Source: DASYTH01 sp045806965
GTDB taxonomy: Bacteria; Actinomycetota; Actinomycetes; Mycobacteriales; Pseudonocardiaceae
Direction of reading: 5' to 3'
DNA: 64,000 nt
Assembly: GCA_045806965.1 (NCBI GenBank)
Contig: JBJMIG010000006.1
Coordinates: forward strand, 1-64,000
Under the pieces are notes generated by a model. It saw nothing but the letters and a program-made list of their open reading frames with translations, was not told the DNA's origin and did no database searches. A program made the translations under genes and the position numbers. Shown in pieces: positions 1 to 6,903 of this stretch. Positions within the stretch are counted from its first letter, which is position 1; each line of letters opens with the position of its first letter.

Positions 1-360
1 GATGAACGCAGCCATCTCCCGGCTCGACCAGTGCGACAACCCCACCTGGACCGGCGGACTCTGCCGAGTAGCAGCCAGAATCCGCGGCCGAACCGACGCC
101 GACACCTGCTCCCGGCCCGCTCCACGCGGCCGGTCCAGCAGCTCACCAACCCCGCCCTGCGCATAGCGCGCCAGCCACAGATCCACCGTCGGCCGCGACA
201 CCCCAGCCAACTCCGCGACCTCCCCCTTCTGCCGACCCTCCGCACGCCACAACACGATCCGCGCCCGCGTCGCCACCGACGCCGGCACCTCCGAGGCGTT
301 CACCAGAGCCCGCAGCTCGCTGCGCTGATCCACCGTCAACTCCACCCCACCAGCCAACAC
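1..360 (-). CDS. IS630-family transposase, N-terminal part
   Basis: Reading from the GTG at 360 towards the left edge gives about 120 residues of the N-terminal DNA-binding region of an IS630-type transposase. The frame has RARIVLWRAEG, then GEVAELAGVSRPTVDLWLARY (a helix-turn-helix), then a linker with LLDRPRGAGR, and HWSSREMAAFI at the edge, all in the order expected for this family. An in-frame stop at 370-372 limits the start to GTG 360 or GTG 345. The DDE catalytic domain is outside the window, so activity cannot be judged. The opposite-strand frames here are antisense. Confidence 0.75.
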   Translation of the reverse strand, partial: MLAGGVELTVDQRSELRALVNASEVPASVATRARIVLWRAEGRQKGEVAELAGVSRPTVDLWLARYAQGGVGELLDRPRGAGREQVSASVRPRILAATRQSPPVQVGLSHWSSREMAAFI

Positions 361-407
361 CAAGATCAGTTAACCAGACATAAAGCAAACAGAATCACGA
401 GACACTA
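1..407 (-). mobile_element. Left-truncated IS630-family element (right end)
   Basis: This is the promoter-proximal end of an insertion sequence whose remainder lies off the left edge of the window. It holds the N-terminal part of an IS630-type transposase (next entry). The likely element boundary is the TA at 406-407, because IS630-family elements duplicate a TA target and the element end would read TAGTGTCTCGTGATTCTG going inwards on the minus strand. The boundary is inference, since the matching inverted repeat is outside the window. A downstream lipoprotein gene ends only 39 bases further on, so the element landed just behind it. Confidence 0.6.
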
Positions 408-445
408 GGTGATGAACCCGGTCGCGAATACATTTCAGAAATTGA

Positions 446-2041
446 TCAGTACAGGTTCACGCCCTTGAGATCCTCCGGGTTTCCCGCGATAGCGGCTTTC
501 ACATTCGGGGCCAGGGTGACGATGGCGACCGGTGGCTTCTCCGGCGGGTCCGGCGATGGGCGCTCGGTCTTGAGCTCGTCCCGGGTCTGCATGAGTGCCT
601 TCTCCAGGGTCTCCTGGTCGGTGGAGACCGGCTTGTCCGGCGTCGGGACAACCCCGACCCGCATCCAGAACGTGGTGACCGGTCTGTGCAGCGTGACCTC
701 GAAGATGACGTCTTTTCCACTGTTGTCGTGGTTGGGCACCTCGATGATCGTGGACAGATTGATGGTGATGTCGAGTGGCTCACCACCGGATCCGCCCAGG
801 CCCAACTTCTGCGCGTCGAGGTCGTACGGCGGCTTACCGCCGCCAGCCCCCCTGGGGACCGCGCGGGCGATGTCGACGGCGGCGAAGCTCAGTATGGCTT
901 TGGTCTTGAACCATGCGGTCTGACTGGACGGAGGCGGCTTGCGATGCCCTCCCACCAGTGCTCCGAGGGATCCGGGCGGGTCGACCGACTGGCCGTTCGC
1001 CTTGCGGTTGAACGCGTCGGTGGAAAGAGTGCCGCCGTCGCTGTCGGACGACAGGGACTGCGGCGAGACGACGGCGTAGGACACGTGCCGCTGGTCGAGT
1101 TGATCCCGCACCTGAGCGGTGTGAGCCGCGCCGATATTCATGGCAATCGGTGCGCAGTCGCCCACCCGTGCCGCAGCGAGGTCGGCTGTTTTCGCGGCCA
1201 TCGTCCCACTTCGCTGAGTGGTGGTGTCGAAGAACCTCCGGGCCCCTTCGAGATCACTGCGGAACTCCTCGATGTCGGCCTTCACATCCCGGGCCTTCTC
1301 CTCCAGTTCGGTGCCGAGCTTCTGCATGTCACCGGTGCTCGCGGGAGGCGTCGTCTGTTGCAGGAGCGCGTACCGCGGGCGCGTCCATTCGTTATCGTCC
1401 ACAATGGACCGGATCGCCTCCGCGAGCTTGCCCTGCGCGGAGAGCTCGTCGGCCCGGGCTCGCTGGTCGGGTGTCATCGACGTCCAGGCGATGGCTACCA
1501 GGTACGCGGTGTAGGAATCGGCGGCCCCGTCCGACAGGCCAACCTGATACTCGTTGTCCCGCTCGATCGGATGCAACTGGAAGTCGGGCAGGACCATCGC
1601 CACGAACTCCGCGGCACTCACCTCGCCCTGCCTCAGCAACTGCAGTGCGACGGCCCCACGGATGCTCTCGGCCGGTAGCGACCGGAACCAGGTGAGGTCC
1701 GGTGCCGGCTTCTCGACGACGGTTCCCTCCAGCGCCAGGTGGCGCAGGTTCGCGGTGTGGTAGAGACGGTTCAGCATGATGGCGATCTCCACCTGGCCGA
1801 TCCGCGACAGATGCTGTTCGTCGTAGACGACCACGAACGGTCGGCCGTTGCCCTTGGCATCACCGAGTTTTCCGACGTCGGCGTAATTGTCCGCGCCCAG
1901 CGAGAACGGCGTGCGGTCGCGTACGCAGGCCGGCTCGGGCGGCGAATCCGAGGAAGAGCCGCAGCTGGTCGTGCCGGATCCGACCAGAACGGCCGTCAAC
2001 GCCACGGATCCCGCCCTCTGCATCCAACGTCGATGGTTCAC
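446..2041 (-). CDS. Putative lipoprotein with a distant ChaN/TraB-like core
   Basis: The product is about 531 residues and probably exported. Near the N-terminus it has a hydrophobic segment (GSVALTAVLVGSG) followed by TTSC, an imperfect lipobox, so lipid attachment is likely. Further on, VVYDEQHLSR with IGQVEIAIMLNRLY, then LALEG, and a late MNIGAAHTAQ recall the Glu/His-bearing motifs of the ChaN/TraB/erythromycin-esterase-like fold, but that link is weak. The C-terminal 200 residues are Pro-rich and unrecognised. The GTG start at 2041 overlaps the TGA of the upstream nucleoside-phosphorylase gene (GTGA), with AAGGAG upstream, so the two genes are translationally coupled. The true substrate is unknown. 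Confidence 0.55.
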   Translation of the reverse strand: MNHRRWMQRAGSVALTAVLVGSGTTSCGSSSDSPPEPACVRDRTPFSLGADNYADVGKLGDAKGNGRPFVVVYDEQHLSRIGQVEIAIMLNRLYHTANLRHLALEGTVVEKPAPDLTWFRSLPAESIRGAVALQLLRQGEVSAAEFVAMVLPDFQLHPIERDNEYQVGLSDGAADSYTAYLVAIAWTSMTPDQRARADELSAQGKLAEAIRSIVDDNEWTRPRYALLQQTTPPASTGDMQKLGTELEEKARDVKADIEEFRSDLEGARRFFDTTTQRSGTMAAKTADLAAARVGDCAPIAMNIGAAHTAQVRDQLDQRHVSYAVVSPQSLSSDSDGGTLSTDAFNRKANGQSVDPPGSLGALVGGHRKPPPSSQTAWFKTKAILSFAAVDIARAVPRGAGGGKPPYDLDAQKLGLGGSGGEPLDITINLSTIIEVPNHDNSGKDVIFEVTLHRPVTTFWMRVGVVPTPDKPVSTDQETLEKALMQTRDELKTERPSPDPPEKPPVAIVTLAPNVKAAIAGNPEDLKGVNLY

Positions 2042-3114
2042 GGGAGTGCATCTCCTTGGTTCGGTAGTTCCGGCCACGCGTCGAGTGCCTCTCGAATCAG
2101 GAGTTCCTCGATGGGATAGCGTGGTTTCAACGCTTGCAGGGCATTCCTTGCGGCGACTGTGCCCAGTTCGGCCAGCGCCCAGATGATCCGGCAACTCACG
2201 TCCGGGTCGAGGATCACGTTGAAGGCCTTCACCAGCAGCGGTACGACGTCCACATGGTGGCCGGTGGCCAGCGCCGCAATGGCCGCCAACTGCTCGTCGG
2301 TTGTCCCGGACAGCAGCTCCCGCTCCACCTCATCAGCGACCTCGGGATCCGGGGCCCGGCGCATGGCCGGAAGTTCGGCGAGCAGTGTCACGGCGAACGC
2401 CGCCGCGTTCCGCGCCGCGCGTCGCTGCCAGCCGGCCCGATCGGTGCTCTCCTTCCTCCCGGCGGCGTAGTCGCTGACCCCCCGGATGTTCATCATCGGC
2501 ACGCGATTGAGATCGCAGGCGCGGGCGACCCCGGCCCCTTCCATCTCAATCACCGCGGCATCCTCGTAGTCTCGGTCGAGCCGGCGTTTCAGCTCCGACT
2601 CCTGTGCGTCCAGTACGACCTCACCTGAGGCGATCGGCCGAAAATGCACCGTGGCCGGGGACCGCGACCAGCCAGACAACAGGTCCTTCCAGGTGTCCTG
2701 CGCGGCGACACGTCTGGCTTTTTGGTCGCACGTGTGGTCAGACTGCCAGGACTCCGGACGTGGCCGGAATCCCGTCTTGCCCTCCTTGCCGCCGTGGATC
2801 GCATAGATCTTCGTGGCGACGACGACATCGCCGCGCCTGAGGTCCGAGTGCAGCCGGCCGGCGATGCCGACGAACATCACCAGGTCGGGCCGGAAATACC
2901 TGATCGCACGCTCGGTGAGAATGGCCGCCTGCGAGTTCCCGGTACCCACTTCCGCGAGCATGACCTGCCATCGACTATTCGGCAGACTGCCCACCGTGAA
3001 GATCGTTCCTGCCGGATGGGGCTCCTCTCGGCGATAGAGCAGATGCGCTTGCATCGCTTGGTACTCGACCGGAATGGCCGACAGAACCATGGCGATCGGA
3101 GGTGTATCGGCCAC
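2038..3114 (-). CDS. Nucleoside phosphorylase domain protein with C-terminal HEAT-like repeats
   Basis: Residues 1 to about 235 are a PNP/UDP-family nucleoside phosphorylase or nucleosidase domain. Visible motifs are MVLSAIPVEYQAM at the start, VGTGNSQAA, LVMFVGIAGRLH, then IEMEGAGVARA and RGVSDYAAGRK, which carry the ribose-binding and catalytic Glu/Asp positions of MTA/SAH-nucleosidase-type enzymes. Residues 255-340 look like HEAT-type helical repeats. The family normally cleaves or phosphorolyses nucleosides. Fusions of this domain to helical repeats or NTPases are common in bacterial conflict systems, so an effector role is possible (inference). It is the first gene of a two-gene operon with the coupled lipoprotein and is divergent from the NrtR-like gene. 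Confidence 0.75.
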   Translation of the reverse strand: MADTPPIAMVLSAIPVEYQAMQAHLLYRREEPHPAGTIFTVGSLPNSRWQVMLAEVGTGNSQAAILTERAIRYFRPDLVMFVGIAGRLHSDLRRGDVVVATKIYAIHGGKEGKTGFRPRPESWQSDHTCDQKARRVAAQDTWKDLLSGWSRSPATVHFRPIASGEVVLDAQESELKRRLDRDYEDAAVIEMEGAGVARACDLNRVPMMNIRGVSDYAAGRKESTDRAGWQRRAARNAAAFAVTLLAELPAMRRAPDPEVADEVERELLSGTTDEQLAAIAALATGHHVDVVPLLVKAFNVILDPDVSCRIIWALAELGTVAARNALQALKPRYPIEELLIREALDAWPELPNQGDALP

Positions 3115-3322
3115 GAAACCTCACTGTGGATCGAGAACCGGGCGGCTGTCGCGAGTGCCGGACACAGTAACCGACCACACATTGTGTTCGGCTACGTATC
3201 ACCACCGGATCCGGGTCTCGGTCACTTGTGGCGGAACGTGACGTTTCGCGGCGATACTGGCCAATAACTGGACATATGAGATTCGCGGCGCCGAGGGTGC
3301 GACTGCCGCGACAGAAATCAGT

Positions 3323-3333
3323 GTCGAGTTGAC
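3323..3333. promoter_or_regulatory. Operator-like palindrome 1 (GTCGAGTTGAC)
   Basis: GTCGAGTTGAC is a one-mismatch version of the perfect palindrome 83 bases downstream. Both lie in the 322-base gap between the divergent phosphorylase operon and the Nudix regulator gene. The half-site TTGAC/GTCAA resembles what is reported for NrtR-type regulators. The site-to-site spacing is about eight helical turns. Nothing else recognisable fills this gap. Confidence 0.5.
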
Positions 3334-3405
3334 GAACGTCCCCACGGGAGTCCTTGTCGTCAGTGTGACGATATCGACTCGATCGTAGGGCCGGGCCTAC
3401 TTGGC

Positions 3406-3416
3406 GTCAAGTTGAC
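3406..3416. promoter_or_regulatory. Operator-like palindrome 2 (GTCAAGTTGAC)
   Basis: This is a perfect odd-centred palindrome 20 bases upstream of the GTG start of the NrtR-like gene. Its position over the probable promoter and its match to the NrtR half-site suggest autoregulation. Because the neighbouring phosphorylase-lipoprotein operon is divergent, the regulator could control it too. Confidence 0.55.
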
Positions 3417-3436
3417 GAAAAGCTAGAGTTCGCTCC

Positions 3437-4147
3437 GTGCCTCACAAGCGCTGGCGTATACCGAAGGTTGCGGTGACCGTGGACCTCGCGGTTCTCACGG
3501 TCCGCGATGACCAGTTGCAGATCTTGCTCGTGGAACGGGCCATCGACCCGTTCTGCGGCATGCTCGCTCTGCCTGGCGGGTTCATCGCGTCCGGGGAGGA
3601 AGATCTCGATATCGCCGCCGCGCGCGAGCTGGCCGAGGAAACCGGATTCGATGCCGGTCAACTCCATCTGGAGCAGATGCGCACCTACGGTGCCCCCGAC
3701 CGGGATCCGCGTGGTCGCGTCGTGACCGTCTGCTATCTCGCCGTAGTACCGAACCTCCCACCGCCGACCGCGGGCGGCGACGCGCGCGCCGCGCGGTGGA
3801 TGCCGATCGACACCGTGCTCGACAATGGCACGGCCCTGGCGTTCGACCACCGATCGATCATCGCCGACGCCGTCGAACGCGCCCGCGGCAAGCTGGAATA
3901 CACCACGCTCGGCGGCGCCTTCTGCAACGCCCCGTTCACCGTCAACGAGTTGCGCCACGTGTACGAGACCATCTGGGGCTGCAAACTCGACCCGCGGAAC
4001 TTTCACCGCAAGATCACCGGTGTCGTCGGTTTCCTTGTCGCCACCGGCGAACGGACCCCGCGCAACGGCGGGCGCCCAGCCGCCCTCTACCGTCGCGGCG
4101 ACGCCCATCTCATGCACCCGCCCATCCTGCGCAGTCCACAGCGGTGA
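3437..4147 (+). CDS. NrtR-like Nudix-domain transcriptional regulator
   Basis: The 236-residue protein has an N-terminal Nudix domain (about 10-150) and a C-terminal winged-helix domain (about 160-225, with FTVNELRHVYETIWG and NFHRKITG), the architecture of NrtR. NrtR proteins sense ADP-ribose or related metabolites and repress NAD salvage genes. The Nudix box is recognisable (GGFIASGEEDLDIAAAREL then AEETGF) but appears one residue longer than canonical between its Gly and first Glu, which fits a sensor more than an enzyme. The GTG start at 3437 was chosen because no better start precedes it and the operator-like palindrome lies just upstream. No NAD salvage gene is adjacent, so the regulated genes are likely itself and its divergent neighbours. 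Confidence 0.75.
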   Translation: MPHKRWRIPKVAVTVDLAVLTVRDDQLQILLVERAIDPFCGMLALPGGFIASGEEDLDIAAARELAEETGFDAGQLHLEQMRTYGAPDRDPRGRVVTVCYLAVVPNLPPPTAGGDARAARWMPIDTVLDNGTALAFDHRSIIADAVERARGKLEYTTLGGAFCNAPFTVNELRHVYETIWGCKLDPRNFHRKITGVVGFLVATGERTPRNGGRPAALYRRGDAHLMHPPILRSPQR

Positions 4148-4151
4148 CGGC

Positions 4152-5567
4152 TCAGCCCGGCTGGGACACCCACAGCCACGCGGTCGCGGCGAACTCCTTC
4201 ACCACGACCTCGACCCGCCGAAAAGGGGCGGTGCACAGCGTGGCGTAACCGGTTCGCACGACGTGGGAGTAGACGTAGTCGGACAGCAGCACGGCCAGAT
4301 CACAGTCCGGCTCCTCGGCGATAGCCTGGCGCAGCGGCGGGGCGTCCACCATCCTGGCGAGGTCGACGACGATCGGTCCGGTGTACCCGGTCCTGCCCTG
4401 GCCCAGAAGTCCCACGGTCACCGCCATGCGTAGCCGGAGGCGGTCGGAGTGCCGCCGGTTGTCCTCGGCGAGGCGTCGAGTGGTCGCATCGACCAAACTG
4501 GACACGATCCGGGTCGGGTCGACGTCGCTGGGCAGGTAAACCGAAGCGCCGTCGCCCTGCCACTGGTGGTCGACCTGGTCGAGGCCAGTGCCCGCATCGG
4601 CAAGGATCTGAACCAGCAGCGCCAGCAGCCGATGCTCCACCACCTCCCGGTCCCGTGCCGAGCGGCCGCCGAAGCCGACCACGTCGACGGTGAAGCCCAT
4701 CTGCAATGTCTTGCGCGCCAAAGGTTCCGCCGATGGCTGCACGGCACATGCCGGATCGCCGGTGGCCGGCCCGACTCCCGCCGGCACGACGACGGCGCTG
4801 CCCGAACCGTGCGGGACGGGCCGTAGGGACCGGCTGTTGCACGCCGCCCGGCACGCGATCAGTTCGATGTCGGTGTAGGCGAGCAGGTACACCGCCGTGA
4901 TCGCCGATGTGGCGGTGCCGGCGAAATAGTCGACGGCCGCGCCGACCAGCGTTCTGGCGGTCACCGCCGGGTCTCCGCCGCCCTGGCCCGCGCCCAGCAG
5001 CGGAAACAACACCGATTCCACGGGTACCGGGTCAGCGAGCCGGTCGAGCGCGGCGAGAACCGCCGTAACGCACCGGCCCACCTCTCGGATCTGGCGGAAG
5101 CCTCCGCCGGGCTCCCCCTGCACGGCGGCCGAGTGAGCGACATAGCGCACGCCGAACCGCGCCAGGTCGCCCGGCCCCGTGAGGATGACCGTCCCGGCAG
5201 GCACCGGTCGGCGGGAGCCGACCCGACGGTCGAGCCCGTCCGCGATGAGGTCGGCGGTGACTCGTCCGGCGCCGTCCCGCCGGGCCCCCTCGTAGCGGAT
5301 GATCGCCGAGATGGACAGCTCCTCGACCCGGGACATCCGCATCGCCGTGTTCTCCGGGTTGACCCACACCTGGGCGCACCGAGCTCGGCGCAGGTCGCCG
5401 GTGACGATGCCGATGTGGCGCCGCGCCGAAGAGTCCAGCACTCGGTACCGGTAGATCTCGCTGGTCTCCAGGGTTCGGGGGCCGCGGATTCCTGCCGAGC
5501 GGGTCCACCACAGCGCGGCGGCCACCGCCACCCCGGCGATCGCGATGGCCACGGCGGTCGTCAGCAC
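4152..5567 (-). CDS. Membrane-anchored macro domain-nucleotide cyclase-like fusion
   Basis: The 471-residue protein starts with one membrane helix (about 2-20). It continues with a macro-domain-like region (about 60-235), recognised by VWVNPENTAM, GTVILTGPGDL, YVAHSAAVQG, GGGFRQI and FPLLGAGQGGGDP, the last being the phosphate-loop segment. Residues about 290-450 match a class III nucleotidyl cyclase homology domain: FTVDVVGFGGRS holds the first metal-binding Asp, QGDGASVYLP the second, and RLRMAVTVGLLGQG the following strand. Macro domains bind ADP-ribose and its derivatives, and cyclases make cAMP or cGMP. Linking the two suggests a membrane sensor or effector that couples ADP-ribose-type ligands to a second messenger, which is inference. 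The GTG start at 5567 is separated by five bases from an 18-base palindrome. It converges on the NrtR-like gene. Confidence 0.65.
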   Translation of the reverse strand: MLTTAVAIAIAGVAVAAALWWTRSAGIRGPRTLETSEIYRYRVLDSSARRHIGIVTGDLRRARCAQVWVNPENTAMRMSRVEELSISAIIRYEGARRDGAGRVTADLIADGLDRRVGSRRPVPAGTVILTGPGDLARFGVRYVAHSAAVQGEPGGGFRQIREVGRCVTAVLAALDRLADPVPVESVLFPLLGAGQGGGDPAVTARTLVGAAVDYFAGTATSAITAVYLLAYTDIELIACRAACNSRSLRPVPHGSGSAVVVPAGVGPATGDPACAVQPSAEPLARKTLQMGFTVDVVGFGGRSARDREVVEHRLLALLVQILADAGTGLDQVDHQWQGDGASVYLPSDVDPTRIVSSLVDATTRRLAEDNRRHSDRLRLRMAVTVGLLGQGRTGYTGPIVVDLARMVDAPPLRQAIAEEPDCDLAVLLSDYVYSHVVRTGYATLCTAPFRRVEVVVKEFAATAWLWVSQPG

Positions 5568-5572
5568 CGTCT

Positions 5573-5590
5573 CACCATGGATCCATGGTG
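5573..5590. promoter_or_regulatory. 18-base perfect palindrome at the start of the macro-cyclase gene
   Basis: CACCATGGATCCATGGTG is a perfect even palindrome lying 5 to 23 bases upstream of the GTG start of the macro-cyclase gene, where its ribosome binding site should be. It could be an operator or an RNA hairpin that masks initiation. No clear Shine-Dalgarno sequence is visible outside it. Confidence 0.4.
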
Positions 5591-5794
5591 CTACCCGACG
5601 CTACTGGTGAGAAGAATGGCGCTGCCGGTGCGCCGGCCGGTAGCGTGCCGCGGAGAAGGTGGAGCGGGTTGATGGGACCTGGTGGACGAGGCCGGCCGGA
5701 TGCTCGGGCGTCCGGTCGACGAGCTGGTTGTCGCCGACCGACGCAGGGTGCCCGCGCGGGGGTGATCGCCGGATGGGGACTGTCCGAACGCGAC

Positions 5795-6155
5795 GAGCGG
5801 GCAATCACCTTCTCGGTGATCCGCGAGACCGTCTCCTTCGACACCGACGCCCCATAAATCTCGGCGAAATGCGCGGAGATCTCCCCCGGTGGTCATCCCT
5901 TTAACATGCAGCGACAGCACAATCTCATCCACCTCCGTGAACCGACGCTGCCGCTTCATCACAATCTTGGGTTCGAACGTGCTCTCCCGATCCCGTGGAA
6001 CGTTGATCTCGACCTCACCGGCGGCATCCGAGATCACCGTCTTCGACCGGATCACGTTCGCACATTCGTCGATTCCCGACCCGGCCCTGCGCGATTCTTC
6101 TCGTGACTCAGGTGCTCGGCCATCTCCTCATTCAAAGCGGTTTCCAACACATTCT
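5795..6155 (-). pseudogene. IS256-family transposase remnant with frameshifts
   Basis: Three frames on the minus strand together give the conserved N-terminal third of an IS256 (mutator-type) transposase: VLETALNEEMAEHL and HEKNR, then RSKTVISDAAGEVEINVPRDR, FEPKIVMKRQRR and VDEIVLSLHVKGMTTG, then EISAHFAEIYGASVSKETV and ITEKVIA. The frame changes near 6060 and again near 5875, where one extra G sits in a G run. Downstream of about 5795 the similarity stops, so the catalytic domain is lost. The flanking stretches 5591-5794 and 6156-6358 contain only short unrecognised frames; I see no intact gene there. Confidence 0.75.
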
Positions 6156-6358
6156 TCCGATGTCACGCATCGTGGTTGCACAAGCACGAATCGGTCGCTT
6201 GGTGCAGAACCGAGCACGCTGGCCAGCGTGGACCGCAAGGAGCTCAATTGCGAGCTGGAACAGCACGGTCGAGCCTCGGCGAAGCGCAGTTCTACTTTGG
6301 AGTTATTGGCACGGTCCATAAATTGGTTTACGGCCTGCGGCCACTGGCCTCAGCAACT

Positions 6359-6901
6359 TTATCCGGGCAGCTCAGTCTGGTACCCGGTGTACGTGCTGCT
6401 GTTGGGGTTGTCATCAATGTAAACGTTGCCATGGTTGTCTCGGGCGTAGTGGTACTGAGTCTGTCCATCGCTGGTCTGCGACTCACTTACGTGGCCGTGC
6501 TGATCGCCTTGGCCGGGGGCGTTAAAGTAGGTGTGGGTCTTGCCGTCGTCACTGTCTTTGGACTTGAAAGCCGAGGTGTCGGACCAGTTTGCGACTGGCC
6601 CTCCTGTCGTCTCGTTGGTTTTGCCACCATCCTTGCCAATCTCTTCGTTGCCTGTCTCGTCCTTCTCAATACCGCCGGTCCCGTCCCCGCCCGCCCTATC
6701 GGTCTCGATATCGCCAATATCGCCGCCGCCTGTGATCGTCTCGCCGGGTGCATGCATGGCGGAAGGATCACCACTTTCCGGTGCGCTGTCTCTGCTTCCC
6801 AGCGTGTCCGCTCGTTGGTGATTGCTGGAATCCTTCGGTGGGGATGGCGCAGGAGGCGGCAATGGCGCATCGGATGTCGTAGTCGAAGTGTCAATAGCCA
6901 T
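6359..6901 (-). CDS. Hypothetical acidic, low-complexity protein in the HerA operon
   Basis: The product is 180 residues, rich in Asp, Gly, Thr, Ser and Pro, and looks largely disordered. It opens with MAIDTSTTTSDAPLPPPAP, has a Gly/Asp/Glu-rich centre, and ends in a more structured segment (THTYFNAPGQ, QTQYHYARDNHGNVYIDD, YTGYQTELPG) that might be a small folded module. I recognise no family. The ATG at 6901 is only two bases after the TGA of the ATPase gene, so it is the third gene of a tight operon with the TraG-like and HerA-like genes and may be an accessory or substrate of that machine. Confidence 0.6.
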   Translation of the reverse strand: MAIDTSTTTSDAPLPPPAPSPPKDSSNHQRADTLGSRDSAPESGDPSAMHAPGETITGGGDIGDIETDRAGGDGTGGIEKDETGNEEIGKDGGKTNETTGGPVANWSDTSAFKSKDSDDGKTHTYFNAPGQGDQHGHVSESQTSDGQTQYHYARDNHGNVYIDDNPNSSTYTGYQTELPG

Positions 6902-6903
6902 AA

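Noticed and set aside
31..408. Plus-strand Arg/His/Pro-rich frame at the left edge
   Set aside because: It is antisense to the IS630 transposase N-terminus and has no family features.
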